Shown: positions 1 through 9,231, counted from the first letter of the stretch. The stretch: 64,000 bases of DNA from Oscillatoriaceae cyanobacterium M7585_C2015_266 (GCA_015295835.1 DVEG01000009.1:47434-111433); one strand, 5' to 3'. Numbers and translations: made by a program. The notes: generated by a model from the sequence alone, not told the origin.

Positions 1-789
1 ACTTACTCGGCAGAACTGATGCGTCTCTCGGATGAGATTTTTCGCTTAAAGCAGGAAAAAGAAGAATTACAAGAGCGGTTACGCTTTAAAGATCGATTGA
101 TAGCAATGTTGGCCCACGAACTGCGCAATCCGCTTACGGCAGCTTCGATAGCTTTGGAAACCTTGGAGTCACATTATCACCCAGAAAAAGGGGGGACTTT
201 TTCCCTGACACCAGCACTTACGGCTCAGCTGATTAAACACGCCCGCACTCAGACTCGTATTATCGATAAGATGATCTCTGATTTGCTGCAAGCTGATCAA
301 GCAACCAGTGCCAAATTGTGCATTCAACCCCAATCTCTGGATCTGGGTGCCCTTTGTCAAGAGGTTTGCGCTCAATTTCGCGCTCGCTTGCAAGCTAAAT
401 CCCAAGAATTAAAAACCGATATCCCCCCAGACTTACCTTATGTTTATGCCGATCCAGAGCGGGTGCGCCAAGTTCTAGTTAATCTCTTAGACAATGCCAT
501 TAAATATACCCCAGAAGGTGGTAAAATTACCCTCTCTGCCCTTCACCGCACTACTCAAAAAGTTCAGGTTAGTATTTGCGATAATGGTCCCGGTATTCCG
601 CCAGAAAGTCAAAAGCATATCTTTGAAGAACATTTCCGTTTACCGCGAGACGAAATGAAAGAGGGTTATGGTATCGGATTGTCATTGTGCCAGCGTATTA
701 TCCGCGCTCACTACGGACAAATTTGGGTAGACTCAACACCCAATCAAGGCAGTAGCTTTCACTTTACTCTACCCGTTTATCGATTTTAG
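1..789 (+). CDS. sasA: Circadian clock output histidine kinase SasA (5' truncated by window edge)
   Basis: SasA binds KaiC through a KaiB-like sensor domain and phosphorylates the response regulator RpaA to pass clock time to transcription. The reading frame is open from base 1, so the N-terminal KaiB-like domain lies outside the window; the first internal ATG is at 19. Visible parts are a short coiled coil, the H-box around [15 protein letters not shown] with the phosphorylated His, the N-box [15 protein letters not shown], and the G-boxes DNGPGIP and GYGIGLSLC of the HATPase domain. The C-terminal ending is typical of SasA. The gene converges on the next gene with about 20 bases between. 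It could only be another orthodox kinase, but the H-box, length and ending fit SasA well. Confidence 0.9.
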   Translation, partial: TYSAELMRLSDEIFRLKQEKEELQERLRFKDRLIAMLAHELRNPLTAASIALETLESHYHPEKGGTFSLTPALTAQLIKHARTQTRIIDKMISDLLQADQATSAKLCIQPQSLDLGALCQEVCAQFRARLQAKSQELKTDIPPDLPYVYADPERVRQVLVNLLDNAIKYTPEGGKITLSALHRTTQKVQVSICDNGPGIPPESQKHIFEEHFRLPRDEMKEGYGIGLSLCQRIIRAHYGQIWVDSTPNQGSSFHFTLPVYRF

Positions 790-812
790 AAGTTTTTTCA
801 TAAAATAAACTC

Positions 813-1682
813 TCACTGCGGCGGATGGGGCGGATTAACGGCGTCAAATAGTGCCGAATAATCACTGTCAGTTAAACCTCTAGAAACAGCTATTTCTAGA
901 ATCTGGCGGATGCCCTCGAGACTGCTGACATTTAAGCCCATTGAGCGGGCTTCAGCTAGAAATAACTTAGTATCTTTGAGCAAATGTTTAGTGGGAAAAT
1001 TGGGATTGCTATAATCCCGTTGGAGCATCCGCTGCAATTTTTTATCAAATGTCGGCGCATATAAAGCGCTATGTCTTAAAATTTGCATGAAATCTTCTAC
1101 TTTGACTCCCTGCTGCTGCACAAAACCTAAAGAAAGGGCAAAAGCAGTTGTTAAAGAAGCAATTAATTGATTGAGAGCTAATTTGGCGGCAGCGGCAGTG
1201 CCAACAGGACCAATTAATTTAGGATCTGGGCCAAAATTTTGTAGTAAGAAACGCCAGCGATCGCATTGTTCTGGCGTACCGCCTACCATAACAATTAGAT
1301 TACCAGATTTTGCCTCTGGTATGCTGCCAAGAACCGGGGCTTCTAAATACTCCCCTCCAAAAGAGAAAACTTGTTCGCCAAGGTGGCGACTTTCTGTTGG
1401 AGCGATCGTTCCCATTTGAATTATAGTTTTCCCCTGGAGATGGCAACGACTGCTTTCTGACAACAACACTGAAGCGATAGCATCAGCATCTGTCAGCATT
1501 AGAATCACACAGTCACTTACTTGCAGCACTTCTGCTGGGGAAGAAGCAATCATCGCCGCTCCCCGCAGCCCCCGCAATTTTTCAGTTGTGCGATTGTACA
1601 CTACCACCGCTAGCTCAGCCTCTATCAATCTTTGTGCCATCGGCAACCCCATCAAACCGGTGCCAATAAATCCCACCTTCAC
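813..1682 (-). CDS. NAD(P)-dependent beta-hydroxyacid dehydrogenase family protein
   Basis: 289 residues, the usual length of the 3-hydroxyisobutyrate dehydrogenase/GLYR1 family, which oxidises beta-hydroxyacids or reduces small semialdehydes such as glyoxylate and succinate semialdehyde. The N-terminal Rossmann motif GFIGTGLMGLPMAQ is clear. The substrate loop GSIPEAKSGNL follows at roughly residues 118-128, and the all-helical C-terminal domain carries the catalytic Lys in AAKLALNQ. The last segment is acidic with a proline-rich end. The substrate cannot be told from sequence. It sits 44 bases downstream of a thioredoxin-fold gene on the same strand, so the two may be co-transcribed. A glyoxylate/succinate-semialdehyde reductase role is a guess. 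Confidence 0.85.
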   Translation of the reverse strand: MKVGFIGTGLMGLPMAQRLIEAELAVVVYNRTTEKLRGLRGAAMIASSPAEVLQVSDCVILMLTDADAIASVLLSESSRCHLQGKTIIQMGTIAPTESRHLGEQVFSFGGEYLEAPVLGSIPEAKSGNLIVMVGGTPEQCDRWRFLLQNFGPDPKLIGPVGTAAAAKLALNQLIASLTTAFALSLGFVQQQGVKVEDFMQILRHSALYAPTFDKKLQRMLQRDYSNPNFPTKHLLKDTKLFLAEARSMGLNVSSLEGIRQILEIAVSRGLTDSDYSALFDAVNPPHPPQ

Positions 1683-1726
1683 CCTTAACTTCTCCCTATT
1701 TTTCCTGCTACTGCCACCAATTCATC

Positions 1727-2308
1727 CTAACCATAATAAGGCGGCTCGTTGCCAGGGCGCCACTTTATATTACAGCCAACACTAGGCTTTTGTTCTGGGG
1801 AAATCGGTTTCCCTGCCAGCAATGCATCCATTGCCGAACGCAAATCTGCACCCGTAACTGGCTTATTATTTCCTGGGCGGCTGTCATCCAATTGCCCTCG
1901 ATATACTAACTCCCTGTTAGCATCAAATAAGAAAAAATCCGGGGTGCAAGCAGCCTTATACTCCTTAGCGGTTTCCTGAGATTCGTCATAACAGACTGGA
2001 AAATTAAATTCCATTTCCAGTGCCATTTCTTTTAACTTTTCAGGAGCATCTTCTGGGTGAGTATTAATATCGTTGGCACTAATTGCTACTATGCCAATCT
2101 CTTTGTCAGCATAATCTTTGCCAATCTTCGCCAGTTCTCCCTTTACGTGCTGGACAAAAGGACAATGTCGGCATATAAACATTACCAACAGCCCTTTCTT
2201 ACCTGCAAATGTTTCCAGAGAAATAGTTTTGCCAGAAACCACGTCTGGTAGTAGGAAGGAAGGTGCTTTTGTTCCCAGTTCTAGCATAGTTGAATTAGTT
2301 AATACCAT
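1727..2308 (-). CDS. Thioredoxin-family / redoxin-domain protein
   Basis: 193 residues with an AhpC/TlpA-like thioredoxin fold. The start of the fold reads GTKAPSFLLPDVVSGK, the active-site region is FICRHCPFVQH with a C-x-x-C pair at about residues 46 and 49, and the cis-proline region is KAACTPDFFLFD. This subfamily of cytoplasmic thioredoxin-like proteins is common in cyanobacteria and is thought to act in thiol/disulfide or peroxide chemistry, but its partner is not known. There is no signal peptide. The ATG at 2308 has a GGAG ribosome-binding site about ten bases upstream. It lies upstream of the dehydrogenase gene on the same strand. Confidence 0.85.
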   Translation of the reverse strand: MVLTNSTMLELGTKAPSFLLPDVVSGKTISLETFAGKKGLLVMFICRHCPFVQHVKGELAKIGKDYADKEIGIVAISANDINTHPEDAPEKLKEMALEMEFNFPVCYDESQETAKEYKAACTPDFFLFDANRELVYRGQLDDSRPGNNKPVTGADLRSAMDALLAGKPISPEQKPSVGCNIKWRPGNEPPYYG

Positions 2309-2480
2309 TGCGGCTGCTCCTTTTTTTGCAAAAGCCTTTTAAAACCTGCCCTCTCGGTATGACAGCAACGGCTCATAGGCAGAAAATTAATGTCAGAGAT
2401 TCTAAAGAAATTATTAATTTTTTCTGCTCTCACACCTAACCCTCTTAACATTTTAAGTCCAAATACGGTTCCCCTGAAAG
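2309..2480. other. Intergenic, no gene seen
   Basis: Spacer upstream of the thioredoxin-family gene. With the repeat that follows and the stretch to 2710 it makes a 400-base gap. An open frame on the minus strand here (2299-2514) has low-complexity repeat sequence at its start and no family resemblance, so it is not called. The spacer should hold divergent promoters for the flanking genes, but I cannot place them confidently. Confidence 0.5.
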
Positions 2481-2550
2481 GAACCACAGAGGGCACGGAG
2501 GGCACGGAGGGCACGGAGGATGAACCACAGAGGGCACGGAGGGCACGGAG
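2481..2550. repeat. Short tandem repeat (GGGCACGGA)n in two blocks
   Basis: The 9-base unit GGGCACGGA occurs three times in tandem after GAACCACAGA. After GGAT the same leader GAACCACAGA recurs, followed by two more units. It resembles the dispersed GAACCACAGAGGGCACAGAG-type short repeats of filamentous cyanobacteria. It lies in the spacer between divergent genes. There are no unique spacers, so it is not a CRISPR array. Confidence 0.8.
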
Positions 2551-2710
2551 ATTTTACTGAGATTTATTAAGGTTTTTTATACATTTTTTACATAAACTGT
2601 TTTGTCTTAAACTTTAATATAACTTCAGGGAAAATTCGGTATCATTCAACGGCTAATCTGGCATACGATCCCAATAGAAAAATAAAGGAATTTAAAAGTG
2701 CAGGCTTAAG

Positions 2711-3751
2711 ATGACTGCTGATCTAATATCCCGAACTAGACCCAGTTTTACCAGAAATGAGATCCTACAGCGATATGCAGGAGGTAATAGGGATTTTACT
2801 CACGCTAACCTCACTAAAGTCGATCTCAGCGGTACGGAATTAAGTAGAGCTTATCTGAGTGGAGCTATCTTAAGTAAAGCCGATTTGAGAGGGGCAAACC
2901 TCAGAGGGGCGAATTTGAGCGGCGCTTGCCTCAGTGGAGCTAACCTCAGTGGCGCAGATTTGAGTGGCGCAGATTTGAGTGGCGCACATCTGAATTGGGC
3001 AGAGCTGAGCAAAGCTAACCTGAGTGGGGCAATCCTGACAAAGGCAGATGTTAGTGGGGCAAATTTGAGGGATGCAAAATTAAAGGGCGCTCAGTTGAGT
3101 CAAACTTATCTAATCGGCACTAATCTCAGTAGAACTGACTTACGGCAAGCTAATCTCGCGCAAGCTAGTCTGAATAAGGCGGATTTGACTGAGGCAAATT
3201 TGAGTCAGGCAAACTTGACAGGAGCTAAATTCCGACAAACTAATCTGACTGGCGCTGATTTCACAGGGGCAAACCTCAGTGGAGCTATTCTTAATGGAGC
3301 AGTACTCAATGAAGCCCTTTTTAATAGAGCAATTCTCAAGCAGGCTGATTTGAAGGATGCTATGTTCGTTAGGGCAAATCTCAGTAGAGCAGATTTGAGT
3401 AATACGGATTTGCGCACTACCAGTCTGAAACAGGCTAACTTAAGTGGGGTAAACCTGAGCGGAGCTGATTTGAGTGGGGTAGACTTGAGCGGAAAATTGC
3501 TCACTGGAGCTAACTTCAGCGGTGCTGATTTGAGTTTGACTAATCTCAGCGGCGCTTTTCTTATTCAAGCTAATTTGAGTCAAGCTAACTTGACGGGAGC
3601 TAATCTCACAGGAGCACATCTGATTGGTGCTAATTTGTCTAATGCAGATTTGAGTGGAGCGAATCTCTATAAGGCGAATGTGGAAAATACTGAGCGGCGC
3701 GGAGTTAAGCTGAAGGGGACTATATTGCCGAATGGTAAAATCCACGAGTGA
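2711..3751 (+). CDS. Pentapeptide-repeat protein
   Basis: 346 residues built almost wholly of pentapeptides of the form A(D/N)LxG, such as ANLSGADLSGADLSGAHL, from about residue 28 to 325. Such repeats fold into a right-handed quadrilateral beta-helix. No catalytic or transmembrane domain accompanies the repeats. The N-terminal 27 residues (TRPSFTRNEILQRYAGG) form a short cap that recurs in cyanobacterial members. The biochemical role is unknown; DNA mimicry is known for a few family members such as Qnr, but nothing here points to it. The strongly repetitive DNA creates several long antisense frames that are not genes. ATG at 2711 is the only start ahead of the cap. Confidence 0.9.
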   Translation: MTADLISRTRPSFTRNEILQRYAGGNRDFTHANLTKVDLSGTELSRAYLSGAILSKADLRGANLRGANLSGACLSGANLSGADLSGADLSGAHLNWAELSKANLSGAILTKADVSGANLRDAKLKGAQLSQTYLIGTNLSRTDLRQANLAQASLNKADLTEANLSQANLTGAKFRQTNLTGADFTGANLSGAILNGAVLNEALFNRAILKQADLKDAMFVRANLSRADLSNTDLRTTSLKQANLSGVNLSGADLSGVDLSGKLLTGANFSGADLSLTNLSGAFLIQANLSQANLTGANLTGAHLIGANLSNADLSGANLYKANVENTERRGVKLKGTILPNGKIHE

Positions 3752-3997
3752 AGTTGAAAGTCAATAGTATTAGCGATCGCCTGTCTATATCTGTAAATAT
3801 TCGTAAGTGTTTTCATGGATACGTAGATGACGTTAATAAATTCCCCCCCCAGGAAAGCGAGCGCGCTTAGGGTTCGCCCACCTGCCAAACTCAAAGCTGC
3901 TAAAATAGCAAAATTAGACGAAAACTTAGAATTGCTTACCAACTGGTAGCCTCATCCAAGCTACCAACAGCTTTCATTAAATAAGGATAAATTATTC

Positions 3998-4819
3998 ATG
4001 GGGTATTCTATAATCGTCAATAGCAACAACTTTGAAGTAGAAGTTTTCCAGAAATCTTTTCAAAAACCAGTACTTGTGGACTTTTTCGCCGTCTGGTGCG
4101 GACCATGTCAGCTCCTTAAACCTATACTAGAAAAACTAGCCTTAGAATATGACTTAATTCTTGCCAAAATTAATATCGACGAAAATCCCGACTTAGCTCA
4201 CGATTATGGTGTCCAAGGAGTGCCCGATGTGCGACTCCTCTCTCAAGGCGAGACAATCGATAGATTTGTCGGCGTCTTACCCGAACCGCAATTACGGCAG
4301 TTTTTGGAACGTCACAATATCACTTCTGAGCTAGAGCAAATCTGGCAATCTATCTTAGCCGCTCAAGTTTCAGGAAACCAGCTAGAAGCCGAAGAAAAAC
4401 TAAAAACCTTACTTCAAAAATATCCAGAAAACCTTTCTCTGACTCTGAAAGCATCTAAATTTCTTATTGAAATAAACCGCCTCGATGAAGCTGAAAAAAT
4501 ATTAGATTCTATTAAAGAATACGAGAAAGAATATTTTTCTACCGCCCAAGCTCTCAAACAGTTAATCACCCTCAAACGAGAATGCAATAACCCAGTTCTC
4601 GACAATGAACTAGACAAATTATTTTCCCGTGCCGCTTGCTTGACAGTCGAGGGAGACTATGAAAAAGCTCTAGAAGGATTTTTAGAAATCGTCCGCAAAG
4701 GTAGAAGTTATAAAAATGATGGCGCCAGAAAAGCTATGATTGCAATTTTTGAATTATTGGGCAGTGAGCACCCTTTAACTAAAGAATACAGAAAACAGCT
4801 AATGATGGCACTTTACTAA
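3998..4819 (+). CDS. cnoX: Thioredoxin-TPR co-chaperone, CnoX/YbbN-like
   Basis: 273 residues with an N-terminal thioredoxin domain (about 1-110) carrying the active site WCGPC at residues 33-37 and the cis-Pro region VQGVPDVRLL. A helical TPR-like region (about 125-270) follows, as in CnoX (YbbN), which protects substrates from over-oxidation and hands them to chaperones. The intact CxxC suggests redox activity, unlike E. coli CnoX, which lacks it. The ATG at 3998 follows an A-rich leader with AAGGAT upstream. It ends just before a shared hairpin terminator and converges on the SLH gene. Assignment to a general thioredoxin-TPR protein is certain; the CnoX role is inferred. Confidence 0.85.
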   Translation: MGYSIIVNSNNFEVEVFQKSFQKPVLVDFFAVWCGPCQLLKPILEKLALEYDLILAKINIDENPDLAHDYGVQGVPDVRLLSQGETIDRFVGVLPEPQLRQFLERHNITSELEQIWQSILAAQVSGNQLEAEEKLKTLLQKYPENLSLTLKASKFLIEINRLDEAEKILDSIKEYEKEYFSTAQALKQLITLKRECNNPVLDNELDKLFSRAACLTVEGDYEKALEGFLEIVRKGRSYKNDGARKAMIAIFELLGSEHPLTKEYRKQLMMALY

Positions 4820-4849
4820 CTTTACTAAACTTTTAGTAACGCAGGTTCG

Positions 4850-4887
4850 GTAAAAAAATAGAAGGGGCGTCAGCCCCTTTTCTACCT
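4850..4887. terminator. Hairpin terminator between convergent genes
   Basis: The stem AAGGGGC/GCCCCTT with loop GTCA is at 4862-4879. On the minus strand the hairpin is followed by a run of seven T (complement of 4852-4858), which suits the SLH gene ending at 4937. On the plus strand it is followed by TTCT, so it may also stop the thioredoxin-TPR transcript. Confidence 0.75.
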
Positions 4888-4936
4888 GTGAAATTTAAGA
4901 GAATTAATGTACGCGGTTTATAAAAATTACAATATA

Positions 4937-7288
4937 CTAGGCTCTGAAAATTCCTAAAGCATTGTGAATGCGAGCTGCTGTTTCAGGTGCGCGATTCAAA
5001 AGTTGACCTCCTAAATATAAACTTGTAGAACTGCCTCCATCTAAATTTAGAGCGTCAGTTACTTCCAATTGTTGCATCAGTTGGGCTGTTTCTACTAAAG
5101 TAGGTCCTCTACCGCCGATCCGATTGTGGATAGCGGCAAAAATTACTGCTCCTGTCGCCGTTATGCCTAAACAACTGCGAATTGCTGCCTGTTTGGCAAA
5201 GGCATCGCTAAACCCTTCGGCTGAAGGATTTAAAACAATTTTTTTTTCTTGAATCAATAGTGGCCCAGCTCCCAAAATATGCGGAAATTCGTTAAAATCA
5301 GGATCAGAGGTGCTGCTTTCTATTTTTAGCTGGGTGCCAGGATTGAAAGCCGCTGCGCTCGCTACATTAGCACGGAAAACAAGCAAATACCCGTCGCGGG
5401 GAATTGGACAAACTGTTTTTCCGGCTGAAGCAATTGCCATCTGACTTATGACTTGATTATTAGAGACAAAAATAACAATTTCACCATCGCTTAAAGGTGT
5501 GTAATTTTCTCCCCACTCCGGCGTATAATGGGCAATTCCCCGCTGCACTAATCCGGTGTTTAACAAGGCGATCGCATAGTGTTCTCCCGCTTCAGTAATT
5601 ATAGTTTCTTGTAGTGTTAGACGACCAATTTTCACTGCCCCTGTATCATTCCATGCTACCGCTGCTCGATTGAGAATTGGTCCCGAAAGCCACTTTCCAT
5701 CTCGGCGAATTGCCCCTAAAGGTAACAAATTGGTACGATTGAAAAAACCACCGTTGATAGCGGCAATCACTTGCCAGTTTGCAGCCATTTGTAAAAGAGA
5801 AGCAGTGCCTACCATTTGGGTGCGATCGCTGTGAATCACCCGCCATATTAATTGAGGAGATTCAGGATTTAGTATTAGAGAAAAAACAGGAAAGCGATCG
5901 CTTCCCAGTTGGAGATATTGCTGCTGCCATATCAAGCCACGAATCCAGATAATTTTTCGCTTGACTAGCGCATCAGGGCGCAATTCAATAATAACCCGAT
6001 AAGGAGCTGTTAAAGTATAAACTCGCAGCTCTAGCCCTTCGGTGAGATTGCCCCGAATCATGGTCTGATTATTACTACTTTCTCCCGTGGGTGGAACGGG
6101 TTTTTCTTGACTGCCGCCAGTTTCTCCTTCATTTCTATCTCCCGTCTTAACAGAGGTTGAATGAGTGGGATTTGGTGGCGAATATTTTAGGGATTTCAAG
6201 CTTTCTATAATTTCTGGCGCTGCTGTTGCTTCAAGGGTAACTATCCAAGTATAATTTTGCTGGCGGATTTCTAGGGGAGCTGGTTGGTTGAGATTAATTG
6301 TCAGACGATAACCAGAAGATTGTTCTTCAAATGTAAGAGTTTCTATGGTAGCCAAGGAAGTGAAAATATGCAGGATTTTGCCGTCAGCACGCACCTGCCA
6401 ATTTTGAGATTTTAGCAAAGCTGTAATATCTAAATAGCGGCATGTACCAACTTGTAAGACAGGGAGAATTAAAGGGTTATTAGCGGGGGAAAACCACGCT
6501 GCAGGCTGTCGGGTTGCGTCGTCTGAATTTAAGAGTTCTATACCTATTAGAGATGCGCTCGCAGCGTCACTAATTCCGGTTCGCTCTGAGGTGGCAAAAC
6601 TCCACTGACTCCACGGGCAAATTTTGGTTCGCCCATTGAAAGCAACGTGAGTACCTTCTCGTATGAATTTAGGAGTAGGGAGGGAAACAATATAATCTGA
6701 ATCAATTGCCGGAGCTTGCCCAATAGATACTAACGCCTGATAAATTAAGGCTGCTACTTCCCCACGGGTTATTTCTCGGTTGGGATTGAGGAGTTTGATA
6801 TCGGGAACACAGACTACGATTCCTGCAAAAGTTGCTGTAGCGATCGCTTCTATAGCATAACTGGGAATTTGCTTAGCATCGCGATAAAAATCCGAAAGAA
6901 AAATAGTTGTGGAATCGGTAGCAAATAGTGAGGCAAGTCTTAAACCAGCAACAAGGGAAACCAGGGCTTGTACACGAGTAATATTGTTTTGAGGAAGAAA
7001 AAGGCGATTGGGAAAGCCTGATAAAAAGCCAGTTTCAAAGGCATTTTGAATAGCAGCAGACGCCCAGAAAGTAGCAGGAACGTCGAGAAAGGGAACGTAC
7101 TGTCTTCTTGGCGGAAGAGGAAAGGCTTTTTGCAGAATAGCAGCAAATTCAGCCCGCGTCAGACGGCGAGCGGGTTGAAAAGTACCGTCTCTAAATCCGC
7201 TGACTATACCGCGCTCGCGCAAACCAGAAATAAAAGGGCTTGCCCAGTGATTTTGAGTATCGGAAAAACTCGGCAAGGATTTGAGCAT
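4937..7288 (-). CDS. SLH-domain protein with C-terminal phosphodiester glycosidase (NAGPA-like) domain
   Basis: 783 residues. The N-terminal 190 hold three S-layer-homology repeats (FSDTQNHWASPFISGL, FLDVPATFWASAAIQNAF and a third ending NREITRGEVAALIYQAL), which bind cell-wall polymers. A middle region resembles AMIN-like beta domains (VRADGKILHIF, LTINLNQPAPLEI). The C-terminal 290 residues match the phosphodiester glycosidase family (AAINGGFFNRTNLLPLGAI, LGAGPLL, LNLDGGSSTSLYLGG), related to human NAGPA, which uncovers mannose-6-phosphate. No classical signal peptide is evident at the chosen ATG (MLKSLPSFSD), which is unusual for an SLH protein; export may need an unrecognised upstream start. 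A role in exopolysaccharide or cell-wall glycan processing is inferred. Confidence 0.85.
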   Translation of the reverse strand: MLKSLPSFSDTQNHWASPFISGLRERGIVSGFRDGTFQPARRLTRAEFAAILQKAFPLPPRRQYVPFLDVPATFWASAAIQNAFETGFLSGFPNRLFLPQNNITRVQALVSLVAGLRLASLFATDSTTIFLSDFYRDAKQIPSYAIEAIATATFAGIVVCVPDIKLLNPNREITRGEVAALIYQALVSIGQAPAIDSDYIVSLPTPKFIREGTHVAFNGRTKICPWSQWSFATSERTGISDAASASLIGIELLNSDDATRQPAAWFSPANNPLILPVLQVGTCRYLDITALLKSQNWQVRADGKILHIFTSLATIETLTFEEQSSGYRLTINLNQPAPLEIRQQNYTWIVTLEATAAPEIIESLKSLKYSPPNPTHSTSVKTGDRNEGETGGSQEKPVPPTGESSNNQTMIRGNLTEGLELRVYTLTAPYRVIIELRPDALVKRKIIWIRGLIWQQQYLQLGSDRFPVFSLILNPESPQLIWRVIHSDRTQMVGTASLLQMAANWQVIAAINGGFFNRTNLLPLGAIRRDGKWLSGPILNRAAVAWNDTGAVKIGRLTLQETIITEAGEHYAIALLNTGLVQRGIAHYTPEWGENYTPLSDGEIVIFVSNNQVISQMAIASAGKTVCPIPRDGYLLVFRANVASAAAFNPGTQLKIESSTSDPDFNEFPHILGAGPLLIQEKKIVLNPSAEGFSDAFAKQAAIRSCLGITATGAVIFAAIHNRIGGRGPTLVETAQLMQQLEVTDALNLDGGSSTSLYLGGQLLNRAPETAARIHNALGIFRA

Positions 7289-7616
7289 ATTAAAAGTAAC
7301 TGAATTGCAATTCTTAGGCTGGTATGGTGCTTTTTTCTATAAAACTTTCAGATAATCGGGAAGGAGCGGTTTGCCGATTTAACAGCTGAAGCTTTGGGAG
7401 TTTGGAAAACAGTACAAAGAGCAAAATTGCTGCAACGGAAGAGAACTTTAGTCATTTTTCATTTAAATGTCAACACAAAATTATATAAAAATATAAAAAT
7501 TGTTTTTTGAAGGGGTTTATGAAAATTTACGATTCACATCGTTATAAAATAAGTGGCAAGCAAAAAATTACCCCCTCCCCGGCATTTAAAATAAATAGTC
7601 AATAAGATAAGATAAC
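7289..7616. other. A+T-rich intergenic, no gene seen
   Basis: Spacer between the divergent SLH gene and the riboswitch-controlled chelatase gene. It is A+T-rich with no convincing open frame. It should contain the promoter of the riboswitch transcript, but no clear -35/-10 pair was fixed. Confidence 0.5.
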
Positions 7617-7735
7617 TAGGCGTACTTGTAAACCGTAACAGAGTGGGGAAACATCGGTGCAAGTCCGAGGCTGTGCGGCAGCTGTAAGCGAGAAATCTCT
7701 CTCGCAAGCCAGAATGCCTACCTGTTACTTATCCA
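7617..7735 (+). promoter_or_regulatory. Cobalamin (B12) riboswitch
   Basis: The conserved cobalamin aptamer core is readable: GTAACAG opening the closing stem, GTGGGGAAACATCGGTGCAA, then TCCGAGGCTGTGCGGCAGC, a GCGAG/CTCGC stem, and GCCAGAATGCC followed by CTGTTAC, which pairs with GTAACAG (7636-7642 with 7722-7728). It ends about 37 bases before the TTG start of the chelatase gene, whose AAGGAG ribosome-binding site lies just downstream. Adenosyl- or methylcobalamin binding would be expected to switch off expression, probably at the translation level because no U-tract terminator is seen before the start. Confidence 0.93.
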
Positions 7736-7771
7736 CATAATTTCCTGCCTCGCACGGGAAAGGAGTTTGAA

Positions 7772-8836
7772 TTGACGTCTAGTATTAATCCTTTTGATTT
7801 ATCTAGCCTTGCCAAGCCAGCCGAGCCTTCTTTGAAGTTACCAGCTTTGAGCGTAAATCGTCCGCTATTGTTAATTGGGCACGGCAGTCAGGATGAAGAG
7901 GGGCGGCAGGGGTTGTTAGATTTTGCTGCTGCCTATCAAGCTTTAGATACATCGCGCCCAGTGGTGCCCTGTTTTCTGGAACTTACCCAACCTTCGATTC
8001 AGGAAGGGGTTGCTCGCTGTGTGGAAGAGGGCTACACGGAAATTTCTGCTCTGCCGCTACTTTTGTTTGCCGCGCGTCACAATAAGTTTGACGTTACTAA
8101 TGAATTAGATAGGGCGCGAGAGCGTTATCCAAATATTAAGTTTTATTATGGGCGTCACTTGGGTATAGCCCCCGGTATTTTGGAATTGTGGCGAGCGCGT
8201 CTTGCTAAACTCGACAAAGAAGCTTACAAGCGGGAAGAGACTGTACTTTTGTTTGTCGGGCGCGGTTCCAGTGATCCTGATGCTAATGGTGATACCTATA
8301 AAATGGCGCGCATGCTTTGGGAAGGCAGCGGCTACCTGACAGTAGAAACCTGCTTTATCGGAATTACCCATCCCCGTTTGCAAGAAGGTTTCCGCCGTGC
8401 TCGCTTCTATCAGCCGAAGCGAATTATAGTTTTGCCCCATTTGCTGTTTACTGGAGTTTTGGTGAAAAGGATATTCCAAATCTCTCAAGAGCAGCAAGAG
8501 CAGTATCCGGATATTTCGATAACTTGTCTGCCAGAAATAGGTATCGAGCCGCAGTTGCTTTTACTGCTGCGTGAGCGCGAAATTGAAACCCAGCTTGGGC
8601 AGGTGCAGATGAATTGTGAAATGTGTAAGTTCCGACTTGCGGCACTTGTGGGTGAGGGTAAGGCGCCTTCTCATGAATATCATTACCATTCTCACGAACA
8701 TGCCTACGAGCACCCACACCGGCACGGAAATGGACACCATCACTTTCACTTTCACGCTCACGAGCATTCTGACGCTGCTGCCGATCCTTATGTGGATTTA
8801 GAAAAGTATCACCAGCGGATTTGGCAAGTTCCTTAG
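7772..8836 (+). CDS. cbiX: Sirohydrochlorin cobaltochelatase CbiX with His-rich tail
   Basis: 354 residues. CbiX inserts Co2+ into sirohydrochlorin in the early-cobalt pathway to B12. Two homologous halves are visible, beginning [12 protein letters not shown] (about residue 30) and [12 protein letters not shown] (about 158), the duplicated chelatase fold. The C-terminal 55 residues contain about 20 His with Glu and Asp ([18 protein letters not shown] and more), a metal-storage or delivery tail known in long CbiX forms. A CEMCKFR motif with two Cys lies just before the tail. The start is TTG at 7772, five to nine bases after AAGGAG. The cobalamin riboswitch upstream supports cobalt rather than iron or nickel as substrate. 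The second-half active-site His is replaced in VGRGS. Confidence 0.9.
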   Translation: MTSSINPFDLSSLAKPAEPSLKLPALSVNRPLLLIGHGSQDEEGRQGLLDFAAAYQALDTSRPVVPCFLELTQPSIQEGVARCVEEGYTEISALPLLLFAARHNKFDVTNELDRARERYPNIKFYYGRHLGIAPGILELWRARLAKLDKEAYKREETVLLFVGRGSSDPDANGDTYKMARMLWEGSGYLTVETCFIGITHPRLQEGFRRARFYQPKRIIVLPHLLFTGVLVKRIFQISQEQQEQYPDISITCLPEIGIEPQLLLLLREREIETQLGQVQMNCEMCKFRLAALVGEGKAPSHEYHYHSHEHAYEHPHRHGNGHHHFHFHAHEHSDAAADPYVDLEKYHQRIWQVP

Positions 8837-8964
8837 ATCTTTGATGCTGTGACATCCTACCGACGTTAACCTTTGAGAAGGGGGGATTTATAGCTCTTTT
8901 GCTTTTGAACTCCTCACCTCATCAGTTAAACTGAAAGCTGGGAACCCCTGGAAGTGTTGCTGTT

Positions 8965-9216
8965 ATGTCTAAGGAATTTAAAATCGGTGATCGCGTAAAA
9001 GTGGTAGCAATACCACCTTATGTTAAAACCGCTGAACCGATGCCAATGCTTCGCCCCCCTAATGTGATTCGTCTTGGTGAAGAGGGCATAGTCATCGAGC
9101 GCCGTCCTGGGGAATATTGGGGTGTTCGCTTTAATAAAGGGGCTTTTCTTATGGAGAGTCAATATATTGAGCTGGTGGAAGAAACTCCTTCTGTTGATGC
9201 CCCTGCCGATGCTTAA
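8965..9216 (+). CDS. sipA: NblS-interacting regulator SipA (DUF3148)
   Basis: 83 residues with the whole SipA/DUF3148 pattern: IGDRVKVVAIPPYVKTAEP, PMLRPPNVI, GEEGIVIERRPGEYWGVRF and KGAFLMESQYIELV. SipA is a small SH3-like protein that binds the sensor kinase NblS (Hik33/DspA) and enhances its activity in high-light and nutrient-stress control. The family is confined to cyanobacteria and plastids. A terminator follows directly, so it appears monocistronic. The ATG at 8965 has weak upstream purines only; no better start is available. Confidence 0.88.
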   Translation: MSKEFKIGDRVKVVAIPPYVKTAEPMPMLRPPNVIRLGEEGIVIERRPGEYWGVRFNKGAFLMESQYIELVEETPSVDAPADA

Positions 9217-9231
9217 TTAGTAATAATATAG

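Noticed and set aside
2481..2550. CRISPR array
   Set aside because: Units are 9 bases, contiguous and without unique spacers.
3205..3942. Several antisense open frames over and after the pentapeptide-repeat gene
   Set aside because: They arise from the regular codon pattern of the repeats (Ser/Ala/Leu-rich mirror translations) and have no independent signals.
8448..8855. Antisense frames over the His-rich tail of cbiX
   Set aside because: They mirror the CAC/CAT His codons as Val/Met-rich sequence and carry no start signals.
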